Assembly: GCA_022627515.1 (NCBI GenBank)
Contig: JAKEGK010000283.1
Span: forward strand, 1-36,962
Direction of reading: 5' to 3'
DNA: 36,962 nucleotides
DNA from: Gammaproteobacteria bacterium
GTDB taxonomy: Bacteria > Pseudomonadota > Gammaproteobacteria > SZUA-152
Numbering within the stretch: position 1 is the first letter of the stretch; each line of letters opens with the position of its first letter. Position numbers and translations under genes: made by a program. A model generated the notes under the pieces. It was not told the origin of the DNA, searched no databases, and saw only the letters and a list, made by a program, of their open reading frames with translations. Shown here piece after piece: positions 1-8,153 of this stretch.

Positions 1-71
1 AAGGTCGCCTCTTGTTATTGTTCTAAATGATTGATTGCAGATGAATTATAACAAGGTGGGCGGCCTTTTTT
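1..71 (+). terminator. Strong hairpin terminator of an upstream gene
   Basis: Bases 1-9 (AAGGTCGCC) pair with 59-67 (GGCGGCCTT, one G-T wobble), and 11-18 (CTTGTTAT) pair with 48-55 (ATAACAAG). The stem is about 17 base pairs with a small internal bulge. A T-run (66-71) follows at once. This is the layout of a rho-independent terminator and probably ends a gene to the left of the window. The stem starts at the first base, so it may be longer. Confidence 0.7.
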
Positions 72-187
72 CATGTATATGGTGAGAAATGCGGGCTAAC
101 AAGTAAGCTGTGGCGCGATTGACCGTTACATCAGCGAATGCCTGCCGGTGTCCCCCGATTGTTTCATGAGTATCAGGAGTTCCTTTT

Positions 188-1120
188 ATGGTAACGCAAC
201 TGCAAAAATTAACCGCGCAAGCCATCGTCAATATTTTTGAAACCGGCAAGGTGCGCGGTGATTACGGGAAGGTCACCTTGCTGAGAGGGGATCCGGGTCA
301 TTTAACCTACGGGCGTTCGCAAACCACACTGGCAAGTGGCAATCTGTACTTATTGATCAAGGATTACTGCGGTCAGGCTGAAGCCTCCTATGGCGGCGCG
401 TTATAGGCGTATTTGCCGCGATTGGAAGCGGCCGATTTGCAGTTGGATCACGACAGTGAGCTGAAAAATATTTTGCGTGACGCGGGTGAGGATCCGGTGA
501 TGCATACGGTACAGAATGCGTTTTTTGATCGCGTCTATTGGGCGCCGTGTTTGGCGTCGGCGGCGCATATTCAGGCGCAAACCGCCTTGGGTATAGCCAC
601 GGTCTACGACAGCAAAATTCATGGTAGTTGGCACCGGCTGCGGGATCAAACCACGGCGGAGTCCGGCGCCTTAAGCGAGATCGGTGAGCAGCAGTGGATG
701 ATGCAGTATGTCGCAACCCGCCGTCATTGGTTAGCGACTCACACGAATACTCTGTTGCGCCGTACGGTGTATCGCATGGATAACTTGCAGAATCTTATAG
801 CGGAGAACAACTGGCAGTTGGAGTTGCCCCTTCAGATCCACGGTGTGCGCATTGATGCGGCGTTACTGGAACAACCGGCATCGGTGCGCGTATCCGCAGC
901 GGCGGACGAACCGCGTTTGTTAATGTTAAAGCGTCCGTATATGACCGGTGAGGACGTCAAGGCGTTGCAGCAGGCACTGGTGAATGCCGGTTTTGATACT
1001 GTTGTGGATGGTATCTTTGGCACCGGCACCGAACGCAGCGTCGTGCGTCTGCAAAAAGAACACCGCCTGATGGTCGATGGCATTGTAGGTGCGGCAACGC
1101 GCGCGGTGCTGGGTATCTAA
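188..1120 (+). pseudogene. GH46-type chitosanase with C-terminal peptidoglycan-binding domain, interrupted by in-frame TAG
   Basis: One reading frame of 310 codons, broken only by TAG at 404-406 (codon 73). The N-terminal part has the GH46 pattern: Glu18 in IVNIFETGKV and Asp35 in GDPGHLTYGRSQTT are the likely catalytic pair. After the stop the same frame goes on with YLPRLEAADLQLD, TALGIATVYDSKIHGSW and HRLRDQTT, again typical of GH46. Residues about 243-310 form a PG_binding_1-type domain (DVKALQQALVNAGF, VDGIFGTGTERSV, VDGIVGAATRAVL). The start has AGGAG at 175-179, eight bases before the ATG. An intact enzyme would cut chitosan or a related cell-wall polymer. Neither half should work alone, because the N-terminal piece of 72 residues lacks most of the fold. 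The break is one base from a sense codon such as CAG, AAG or GAG, so recent decay, amber suppression or a sequencing error are all possible. Confidence 0.8.
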
Positions 1121-1135
1121 ATAACGGATGTTACT

Positions 1136-1234
1136 ATGCAGCCACTCACAGGATTGACCAATAAAGCGCTTCAGCACGCCCGTCAAGTTCAACTTCCTGA
1201 AGGTTCGTCAAAGGTAGCCACCGGTTATGAATAG
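1136..1234 (+). CDS. Very short ORF, 32 residues, function unknown
   Basis: ATG at 1136 opens a 32-codon frame beginning MQPLTGLTNKALQHARQ and ending in TAG at 1232-1234. It lies 15 bases after the chitosanase stop and has no convincing Shine-Dalgarno site. It could be a tiny gene, a truncated remnant of a following gene, or chance. I recognise no family. Confidence 0.2.
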   Translation: MQPLTGLTNKALQHARQVQLPEGSSKVATGYE

Positions 1235-1605
1235 TGGCACAATCCGGTTGCCGTCCCCCAGTTCAAATATTGAAAAGTCGGCGCATTTTGAGCCAATGTG
1301 TTTGCCTGAGTAACAAGAAACTCCGGATCTACTCATTACATTAAGACCATAATAAATTTGCTGCAATCGATCAACACCAGGCTTTTTTTGGCCTTAACCA
1401 TGCTCTTGCGGTTCGTGATCAATAAAGAGTGCGGAAAGTACCGCATGCGATGGTTAATCAAATAGGTATCGCTAGCGTACGATAATGGTCCTAGTTAAAA
1501 ACTGCGAAAGCGATGGATAATGCCGTCAGTTTTTTCGTAATGATTGTTGTAATCTATTGTTAACAAAACCGCTACAGCAGGAATGGCATGAAAAAAGGAG
1601 AGCCA
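1235..1605. other. Gene-free stretch with a weak hairpin
   Basis: No convincing gene is seen. Bases 1497-1504 (AAAAACTG) can pair with 1527-1534 (CAGTTTTT), and the second arm ends in a run of six T. This could be a weak terminator before the lipoprotein gene, but the stem is AT-rich and the loop is 22 bases. Short open stretches (for example around 1340-1465) give protein-like fragments but have no start and no clear family. AAGGAG at 1595-1600 is the ribosome binding site of the next gene. Confidence 0.4.
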
Positions 1606-2343
1606 ATGAATAGGAGACTAGTGTTTTCGATCTTTCCTGGCGTATTTGTCGTGTCGTGCGCACAAGTGCCTAAGTAGTCTGTTGAATTCTCGGCGACTAT
1701 TGGTCGTGACTTGGCGTCAGTTCATTCATCACATCGAGAAATGGCTAAACTGTTATTTTCCCGCATGCGAAGTGACATCAATCGATTTGTCGACAAGGTT
1801 TATGCGCCATATCAAATCAACAATGCCATGGCCTGTCAACAAGAACTGGCAACGAGTTCCGATCCGAAGGAGAGAAGCAAATCGCTGTTACTGGCCATCA
1901 ATGCCGCCTTTAGTGACAGAGGATCACCCCAATTGCAGGAAGCGGTCTTAAAAGGCATGGGAATCTTCGTATTCAAGATACGTCAGGATGTTGAATCCAT
2001 GCGAACTGTGTTGTTGAATCCTATCAACCAGCAAGAAACTGAAGTGCTGAGTTCCATCGAACGGGCCTATCTGCAATTACATTATGCCAATTCCATCATC
2101 ACGGGGCACTTATCCTCTGTGGTGAAAGTACATGACACGCAATCGGAAAATATGGATGCCATGGGGATGGAACAAGATCTTCGCACCACGATCGGTACAG
2201 CGCTGTCAGGTACAACAGAAAAGATTGCCGATCTAGTGGAAGAATCCACTCAGGCAGACGAGAAATTGTCCAAGGTTGAAGAAAACGCGGAGAAATTAAA
2301 AAATACGATCAATGAATTTAAATCGAAAGTATCAGGCAACTAA
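1606..2343 (+). pseudogene. Putative lipoprotein of unknown function, interrupted by in-frame TAG after the signal peptide
   Basis: ATG at 1606 follows AAGGAG by five bases. The first 23 codons read as a lipoprotein signal: MNRRL, a hydrophobic core, then a lipobox ending VVSC with Cys18. TAG at 1675-1677 (codon 24) stops this frame. The same frame then continues without a break for 222 residues to TAA at 2341-2343. The downstream part is helical and polar. Its C-terminal 60 residues (TTEKIADLVEESTQADEKL onwards) look like a coiled coil. ATG codons inside the frame (for example 1711 and 1741) lack good ribosome sites, so the long frame read alone is unlikely to be the native gene. No family is recognised. 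An intact product would be a membrane-anchored, partly coiled-coil periplasmic protein. Confidence 0.6.
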
Positions 2344-2351
2344 GGGAGAAT

Positions 2352-2456
2352 ATACCAATAGCTGATGAATTTGATAAAAAGGGTTTTGAAGACGATCTGG
2401 ATGTAACATTAGAGCGGGGGAGGACCACATTAGAGGAATGTACAAAAACGAGTTGA
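2352..2456 (+). pseudogene. Short frame with apparent lost start codon (ATA), unknown
   Basis: AGGGAG at 2343-2348 is followed by an open frame whose first codons are ATA CCA ATA, with no ATG, GTG or TTG near the ribosome site. It encodes about 34 residues, including ADEFDKKGFEDDLDVTLERG, and stops at 2454-2456. It overlaps the next ORF in another frame. An ATG to ATA change at 2352 or 2358 would explain this. Alternatively it is the 5' part of the next gene, separated by a one-base frameshift near 2437. Confidence 0.3.
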
Positions 2457-2665
2457 ATGAACTTATTGGATTATCACGCGCGGACATAGCCGCCATAACG
2501 CCTGGAATGACGGACCTGGAAAAGTATGACGATTTAATAGCGGTTGTTAAAGGGGCATCCAGGATTAATTTGCAACAAGCGCAATTAAAGCTGCAAATCG
2601 AAAAGTTGGGCGGCGTTGCAGTAAAGATTGCCAGGCTCGTCCCCTCGCTGGCAGCGATCTTGTAA
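2438..2665 (+). CDS. Small helical protein, 75 residues, function unknown
   Basis: The ORF begins MYKNELNELIGLSRADIAA and ends KIARLVPSLAAIL. It is acidic to neutral and probably all helical. The GAGG just before the ATG sits only about two bases away, too close for a normal start, so the true N-terminus may lie in the 2352 frame after a frameshift. Past its stop, another frame (about 2638-2778) is open and protein-like (DLVKVFCDNLSGELYGSYQ), so a second frameshift near 2645 is possible. No family is recognised. It lies among damaged genes and may itself be a fragment. Confidence 0.45.
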   Translation: MYKNELNELIGLSRADIAAITPGMTDLEKYDDLIAVVKGASRINLQQAQLKLQIEKLGGVAVKIARLVPSLAAIL

Positions 2666-2806
2666 AAGTATTCTGCGACAATTTAAGCGGGGAATTATAC
2701 GGCAGCTATCAATGTGGCTCGGTGGATATGCTGTCAACATTTGAAATGCCGCAAAATCTCAGGAATATAGTGGATTAAGGTTTTAAAGAAAAGGAGGATT
2801 CACGCC

Positions 2807-3048
2807 ATGGTAAGACAAGTTGCAAAAGACACTGCACTTCAAATCAAGGAAGATCGCCAGGGCGTGGATTAATACTATGATCCTAATGTGTTGGCGCCTT
2901 ATCTAAAGAACTGTTTAAATATATCTGAGGAATCCGCAAAAAAATAACGCAACATATCAGAGAAGACAGGGATGGTACGGATTATTACGAAGATGAAGAC
3001 ATTCTTGCACAATTATTGGATGGCAAACTCGTTAAAGCTCGACGATAA
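2807..3048 (+). pseudogene. Small two-repeat protein broken by TAA and by a frameshift at an A7 run
   Basis: A strong AAGGAGG (2791-2797) precedes ATG at 2807. The frame reads MVRQVAKDTALQIKEDRQ and stops at TAA 2870-2872, then continues YYDPNVLAPYLKN to a second TAA at 2945-2947. That stop follows seven A (2938-2944). A shift of one base back joins it to ITQHIREDRDGTDYYEDED and LAQLLDGKLVKARR, ending 3048. The two halves are repeats of one pattern: I-K/R-EDR-x-G-x-D, then tyrosines, then LA-x-x-L. Aligning the repeats puts TAA opposite TAT, so it is a likely nonsense change of Tyr. The A7 site could be a programmed slip (A AAA AAA) or one missing A. Function unknown. Confidence 0.5.
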
Positions 3049-3121
3049 GATTGCTTGCATACAACATGCTGTCTATAGCGAATTATTGTGCCAAACCTCC
3101 ATGGATAAGGTAAACATCTTA

Positions 3122-3402
3122 CTACAATAGCTCGATCTGAATCTTTCGAGCACCAAAATTCCGGGTCGTACGCAACTCCAGAATCAGCTGCTCTTCCTTG
3201 TTGCCTACTTTAGCACTTGGCGAAGTAGAGGGGCGTCGGCTTTGGCTTGTGAGGCCTTTTATGCCATGCTCTTGGTAACGTGTTTACCACCACTTTATTT
3301 ATGATGGTCTTGTAACACCACAACGCCAACAAGCAAACCAACATCACCATATTCTTTATAGAGGCGCACCCAGTGTAGTCGTCGTTGTATTTCTCTTTTC
3401 AT
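3122..3402 (-). mobile_element. Degenerate IS481-like transposase N-terminus
   Basis: On the minus strand a start at 3402 reads MKREIQRRLHWVRLYKEYGD, then a frame change leads to RYQEHGIKGLTSQSRRP, and further on KEEQLILELRTTRNFGARK to a stop at 3122-3124. This is the helix-turn-helix start of IS481-type and related transposases. At least one frameshift and two stop codons break it, and the catalytic DDE part is absent. No terminal inverted repeats could be identified. It is a dead fragment, which fits the decay seen in its neighbours. Confidence 0.65.
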
Positions 3403-3821
3403 AAGCCGTTTTTAAATTCTATGAATCATATATGTTAATATTCATAATTTTCTAATTGCTGAGTTATCGGCTTACAAACAACAAATTACAATACTATGGT
3501 AATTTTTCATGTTGACTCATATCAATGTAATTGTGTAGATATAATGGTATGGTAATTTAGTATTTATAAAAATATCTTTTAAGACTTTCATCCGCTAGCT
3601 GTATGTTCAAGTTGTAATCAGTGTTGTGTCGTTAGAATTTATACAATTTGATTTTTGTAATGCAACAAATGGAGCTTTATTGATCGGTCGTAGAATAAAG
3701 AACGGTTGAATCAAGTAGTGAGGACGATTACTGAGTTAATAAAAAGAAGCTTATCCAGCTGTGTTGTATGAGCAGCAGTCATAATTGACAAGAATGACAT
3801 CACGTTTCAAGGAGGATAGTC
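3403..3821 (+). promoter_or_regulatory. AT-rich leader with probable promoter and operator-like repeats upstream of the injection-system operon
   Basis: This stretch has no gene and is markedly AT-rich compared with what follows. TTGACT at 3512-3517 with TAGATA at 3536-3541 (18-base spacing) or TATAAT at 3540-3545 could be a promoter. AAATTAC (3483-3489) and GTAATTT (3499-3505) form a dyad. TATGGTAATTT occurs twice (3495-3505 and 3548-3558), 53 bases apart and on both sides of that promoter. AAGGAGG at 3809-3815 is the sheath ribosome site. If the start point is near 3550, the leader is about 270 bases, long enough for further control. The signal is suggestive only. Confidence 0.35.
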
Positions 3822-6140
3822 ATGCCGCGTTCCCTTATTGTGCCTGGCGTTAGCGTTGAAGCACGCTTCGATGTTCCACCCCCATTGCCGGCACGCTCCG
3901 GAATCTTAGGTGCTGTTGGTGTCGTTGATCGAATACCGCAAGAAGGCATAGCAGGTATCACTTCCACTCAAGAACTTTTTGAGGTGTTTGGTTCCGCTAC
4001 TCGTATCAGTTTTCCAGAGGTTGTTTCCGCGTTAGTCAATGGTGTTTCGGAAGTAATCGTATCGCCTGTTGATCCGGGCACCGGTCAGGAGGCGTCTGTT
4101 ACACTTCAAGATGATGAAGGTGATGATATTGTTATCTTAAGAGCACGGGCGGTAGGGCCTTGGGGTAATGATTTGTCGGTTAGAGTTGTACGCAGTTTAG
4201 CGACAGACCGTAGAACAGTACGACGCATCAGCATTGAAGTCCTGCACAAAGGACGGCAGATTGAGCGTCACGATAATATGATCTTAAGGCCTGGTGACGA
4301 CAATGATTTATTTACCGTGATCAATCGTGATAGCGGTGTGCTGGTCGCCGTGGACCCTGTATTCCAGGAAGACTTACCGGCATTGGACGCGGGTTCAGTG
4401 CAGTTAAACGAAGCCGCCGAAGCGGCTGCATCGGGAATGTTAACAGCGGCCGGCGCCAGCCTTATAGCAGTGACAGCGGCACGACCGGGTAGTGGTGGTA
4501 ACCGCGTTAGCTTGTCAGTACGTCAAGGGCGGGCAGTTACTGTGCTCAACGATACAAATGATGATCCAGCTGTGCGTATACGTGCGGTAGAGCCAGGTGC
4601 GCAAGGCGCGACAATACAGATTACCGTCGCAGACAACGGCGCGGGCGGTGTCAATGTGACTGTAGAAGTGCCTGGCAATCCTGCACGTAATTATCAAAAC
4701 CTGACTTCAATAGCAGGATTGGTGCAGGCGCTTAATAGCGATCCTGCCATACTTGCCGAACGTCTCGGCAATCTTATTCCAGCGCCTACGGCTGCGGAAA
4801 CCCTGACGCCTTCAGTCACTATCACAGTCCACGAAGAAGGTGTGCGTACCGCAGACTATGAAGATTTGCCCAACGCTACCGCGATAGCAGCGGCGATTAA
4901 TGAAGATGCAAGTATCAATGCTGCGCTTGTCGGTAATGGTAATTTGTCACCCGATGTGGGTGCAGCGAATGCGTTTTATTTAACGGGTGGACAGGATGCG
5001 GGTTTCGCGCGCCGCTATGAGGGACAAGACAATCCAGGATCAGATATCTTGGAACTGCGTGCCGCAGAAGGAGCAGATGCAGCGCGTATTCGCTTACGTG
5101 TGCAAGATGGAACTGAACCAAACACAGTGCGCTTAACAGTTGGTTTGCAATTGGACACTGGATTCGCGGAGCAGGAGGTATTTGATAATCTCTCCATGGA
5201 TCCGGACAATCCGCGTTATTTGCCCACAGTACTCGAAGAAGGCAGTGGATTTCTCCGTGCGATTGATTTGTATACACGTGCGCGCACCACCCATTGGCCT
5301 ACGGCGACCTTTAGTCCGCGGGCATTGCGTAATGGCACTGCACCGGCGATGTCGGCTTGGCAATCAGCTATTGATGCATTAGCGCAAGAGGATGCGGTGG
5401 ACATGGTGCTGGCGGGATTACAAGAATGGAAAGATGAAAACCTTAATCACATTCAAGTCCAACAATCATTGTTAGGTCATTCGCGCTCGCAAGCTGACAA
5501 TGCCAAACCAAGAATTGCTTTGGGTTCCATTAGCCCTGTAGAGAACGACGATATTGGAGCGATCATAGATCACGCAGGTCAAGTCGCGGATCGTCGTTTT
5601 GTTCTGGTTGCGCCAGCGGGCGCAGAAGGTGCAATGGCTGGCCTGCTTGGGCATCTTGAATATTTTCAATCATCGACTTTCAAAACCATTGCACAACCGG
5701 GTGTACCATTGGCTGTTTATTCAGAAAGTGATTTGAATAAATTGCTCGGGCCTGATGGCAATATTTGTGTCATTAGTTTCAAACGGGGCCGAGGCACCAT
5801 TTGCCTTAAAGGTATCGCCACTGATGGATTTCAAATTTCAGTGGTGCGCGTGGCGGATCGTTGTATACGCGAAGTGAAAAAAATATCCGATCGGTTTATT
5901 GGTGAACTCAATAACGCCGAGTCACGCAATGCCTTAAAGCAAATGATCGTGGCCACATTCACGCAAATGGAACGAGACGGAGCTTTGGTTCCTTCAGTGG
6001 ATGGGTCCAGTCCCGCCTTTGAAGTGGATGTGTATGCGTCGCAAAATGATGTCGCTGCCGGGAACGCGCGCATTGATATTGCAGTGCGGCCGGTGCGTGC
6101 GATTGACTACATCTACGCAACCATTCGGGTAAGAAATTGA
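3822..6140 (+). CDS. Contractile tail sheath protein, enlarged
   Basis: This 772-residue protein forms the contractile outer cylinder. The N-terminus (VPGVSVEARFD) and the C-terminal domain (about 590-772, with LVAPAGAEGAMAGLLGHLEY, VRVADRCIREVKK and VDVYASQNDVAAGNARIDI) match the phage tail sheath family. Between them lie several tandem insertion modules. One at about 100-185 (ARAVGPWGNDLSVRVV) and one at about 405-485 (RIRLRVQDGTEPNTVRLTVG, FDNLSMDPDNPRY) are two copies of the insertion usual in this sheath type. Between these are repeats at about 215-390 that include TAIAAAINEDASINAAL. Typical eCIS sheaths are about 350-500 residues, so this one is unusually long. AAGGAGG at 3809-3815 sets the start. 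It is the first gene of the operon, and only one sheath gene is present. Confidence 0.95.
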   Translation: MPRSLIVPGVSVEARFDVPPPLPARSGILGAVGVVDRIPQEGIAGITSTQELFEVFGSATRISFPEVVSALVNGVSEVIVSPVDPGTGQEASVTLQDDEGDDIVILRARAVGPWGNDLSVRVVRSLATDRRTVRRISIEVLHKGRQIERHDNMILRPGDDNDLFTVINRDSGVLVAVDPVFQEDLPALDAGSVQLNEAAEAAASGMLTAAGASLIAVTAARPGSGGNRVSLSVRQGRAVTVLNDTNDDPAVRIRAVEPGAQGATIQITVADNGAGGVNVTVEVPGNPARNYQNLTSIAGLVQALNSDPAILAERLGNLIPAPTAAETLTPSVTITVHEEGVRTADYEDLPNATAIAAAINEDASINAALVGNGNLSPDVGAANAFYLTGGQDAGFARRYEGQDNPGSDILELRAAEGADAARIRLRVQDGTEPNTVRLTVGLQLDTGFAEQEVFDNLSMDPDNPRYLPTVLEEGSGFLRAIDLYTRARTTHWPTATFSPRALRNGTAPAMSAWQSAIDALAQEDAVDMVLAGLQEWKDENLNHIQVQQSLLGHSRSQADNAKPRIALGSISPVENDDIGAIIDHAGQVADRRFVLVAPAGAEGAMAGLLGHLEYFQSSTFKTIAQPGVPLAVYSESDLNKLLGPDGNICVISFKRGRGTICLKGIATDGFQISVVRVADRCIREVKKISDRFIGELNNAESRNALKQMIVATFTQMERDGALVPSVDGSSPAFEVDVYASQNDVAAGNARIDIAVRPVRAIDYIYATIRVRN

Positions 6141-6180
6141 TGCGCTGCTGTAAGCATAACGGCAGACAAGGGAGGGTTTA

Positions 6181-6582
6181 ATGGCAAAGATCTTTACAGC
6201 GAATAGCTCATCTCTCATGGTGGATGGTAATCCCATTGAAGGTGTACAAGGTATTGATTACCGGATTGTGCGCCAACAAGGCGACGTGTTCGCATTGGGT
6301 TCCGATGAAAGACTTACTGCTTACTATGGCGCGACACGTGTACAGGGGCGCATACAAGTCGCATCGGCGAATGCTGCTTTGGATACATTGGCAGGTTCCG
6401 GCGCCATGTTTCAAGTAGTGGCAACCTTGACTCACGGCGAAGCCACACGGTCGGTTTCCTTTGATGATTGTTTTATGTCAGACAAGGAGTTTGCTATTAG
6501 TTCTGGAGGCCATGGCGAAACAGTTTATGCCTTTTCCGCTACCCGTGTCCGTGAAGAGGACTCTGGCGGTGGTGGGGGTTAA
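6181..6582 (+). CDS. Inner tail tube protein
   Basis: At 133 residues this is the usual size of a contractile-tail tube subunit, and it directly follows the sheath. The sequence is beta-rich with a short glycine tail (DSGGGGG). Features such as GNPIEGVQGIDYRIVRQQG, GATRVQGRIQVAS and SVSFDDCFMSDKEF fit a tube fold with a Hcp-like barrel, though I assign it mainly by size, pattern and position. AGGGAGG at 6169-6175 gives a strong ribosome site, as expected for an abundant subunit. Only one tube gene is seen, whereas Afp/PVC-type systems have several. Confidence 0.8.
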   Translation: MAKIFTANSSSLMVDGNPIEGVQGIDYRIVRQQGDVFALGSDERLTAYYGATRVQGRIQVASANAALDTLAGSGAMFQVVATLTHGEATRSVSFDDCFMSDKEFAISSGGHGETVYAFSATRVREEDSGGGGG

Positions 6583-6641
6583 GCATTTACTAAAGCCTCT
6601 ATAACCGTTGACCAAAAGCTACAACAAGTCGGAAAACACGC

Positions 6642-8153
6642 ATGATTCGGATACCAATGGATATCCGGGGGATAAGTGTATGGCGCGACCTGCGCGCCAA
6701 ACGTTGGACTGTAGAAGATAAACAACACACCTATACCCTCCAAGAATGGAATTGGGGACTAAGACACCAGTTAGTACGAACTGCTATTGTCGCCGGTCAG
6801 CTTGATCGCGAGCTGTTTATCGAAAACGTATTTGCGGTACTTGTCGATCCTCAACCGGTCAATGACCGCATCCGATTAGCTTTCATATTCCTGTATCTAT
6901 TAAATGTACCTGAGCAAACACCCCCTGTATCTCTCGCCAGGGCAGAACTGCTTCTGGCGCGGGCTTTCGGTTGGCGCCCCGACGATTTAAAAGAACAAAG
7001 CATTGCTTCGATGGATGATATGGTGCGCACATTAGAAGAGCAGCATCGGCAACGCAATGCTTCGCAACAGCACAGTGATGGTTGGACGTCCATTATTTTT
7101 GCGCAAGCCGGTACATCCGCCGTTAGTAACGCAACAGCAAATGATGGCTCAGTCACTCAGGATGCAAACAATGATGCTGTGTTACGAGTACGGCTACAAA
7201 ATATGTTAGACGCCGTGGCTTCTTGGGCAGGATTAGCGTTAGAGCCGGAACTTGAAACAACTGAACAAGGGTTCGTGTGGCAACAGCCGCAAGTGGTAAA
7301 ACCTGCACAATCAAATTCGACTGTGTCACTAGGCGGGAAAACTGCGGCATTCAATGAAACGACAGGTTTAAAGGAACCGACAGCCACGTTTTTCAAAGGT
7401 ACGGCGCGCCTTAAAGCATCGCATTCAAAATCCACACGTGAGCAAGAGAATGTTTCTGATGCTAATCCTGTTGCTCATTTGAACCACGTGAATAGTGATA
7501 GTGGAAGTCAACGGATTTATAAGAGGACAGCAACCCTTGCTCGCACAACGCATCCTGGTGATAGTGAATCGGAAAGAGATGCTATTGAATCACTCACTAA
7601 TACTTCCAACCGCGCCGTTGCAACACACAAGCGTTATGCAGTGCCCAAAGAGACGGTGCAGCACAAAGCCGCTGGTAATATAACACCTGCGCCTGGCGCA
7701 TCTATACCATCTACACAACCACACAATGATTGGCGTAGCAATGCTGTTGCTACGCAATTGAACACGGACCTCAACTCCATAAATCGAAGCGCCGTTGCCA
7801 ATCATCCAGTAAACCATAACGGCGATTGGCAAACCATGCATGGAAACGTGCCATCGCAGCAATGGATAGCTGGGCAGGTACACCAGACCAACTGGTCAGT
7901 GTTACCCCAATATTTTACTCCGTATATAGCGCCCGGGACATTTACGAGTGTCGGCAATTGGCCGCATAGTCACCAGAACCGGAAGATATCAGTCGCATCT
8001 AATGAAGCTTGTTTAGCATCAATTCCACCATCCATCGCTATGCGTTTACAGCATAGCGTCAAAGAGAATCCGTTCGAACTAAGCGAATTTGAAGAAAAAA
8101 TGGCAGATGCGTTGGAACGCGCCGCACGCGAAGCGGGGATTGATATACCATGA
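6642..8153 (+). CDS. Tail assembly protein with long disordered centre, role uncertain
   Basis: The protein has 503 residues. Residues 1-150 are compact, with tryptophan-rich starts (ISVWRDLRAKRWTVED, LQEWNWGLRHQLVRTA) and helices. About 150-450 are polar, low in hydrophobics and likely unfolded, rich in Asn, Thr, Ser, Gln and His. The last 40 residues form an acidic helix (FELSEFEEKMADALERAAR). Position after the tube suggests a tail assembly chaperone or a tube/sheath accessory protein. The disordered middle is not typical of these. There is no clear Shine-Dalgarno, and ATG at 6654 is a possible alternative start. The stop overlaps the next ATG (ATGA), so translation is coupled. Confidence 0.5.
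   Translation: MIRIPMDIRGISVWRDLRAKRWTVEDKQHTYTLQEWNWGLRHQLVRTAIVAGQLDRELFIENVFAVLVDPQPVNDRIRLAFIFLYLLNVPEQTPPVSLARAELLLARAFGWRPDDLKEQSIASMDDMVRTLEEQHRQRNASQQHSDGWTSIIFAQAGTSAVSNATANDGSVTQDANNDAVLRVRLQNMLDAVASWAGLALEPELETTEQGFVWQQPQVVKPAQSNSTVSLGGKTAAFNETTGLKEPTATFFKGTARLKASHSKSTREQENVSDANPVAHLNHVNSDSGSQRIYKRTATLARTTHPGDSESERDAIESLTNTSNRAVATHKRYAVPKETVQHKAAGNITPAPGASIPSTQPHNDWRSNAVATQLNTDLNSINRSAVANHPVNHNGDWQTMHGNVPSQQWIAGQVHQTNWSVLPQYFTPYIAPGTFTSVGNWPHSHQNRKISVASNEACLASIPPSIAMRLQHSVKENPFELSEFEEKMADALERAAREAGIDIP

Noticed and set aside
413-1120. Second half of the chitosanase as a separate gene from TTG at 413
   Set aside because: There is no ribosome site before it, it has lost the catalytic Glu and Asp, and it is in the same frame as the first half.
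1235-1605. Relic of another transposase (IS3-like) around 1340-1465
   Set aside because: A fragment reading KYRMRWLIK is suggestive, but it is short, has no start and no second motif, so it cannot be told from chance.
188-2343. Genetic code in which TAG means an amino acid
   Set aside because: Several intact genes end in TAG in a normal position (14405, 17702, 23961, 32254) and are followed by unrelated sequence or a new start, so general reassignment is unlikely. Local suppression remains open.
3786-3815. Promoter starting with TTGACA at 3786
   Set aside because: No -10 box lies at the right distance, and the ribosome site of the sheath gene follows within 25 bases.
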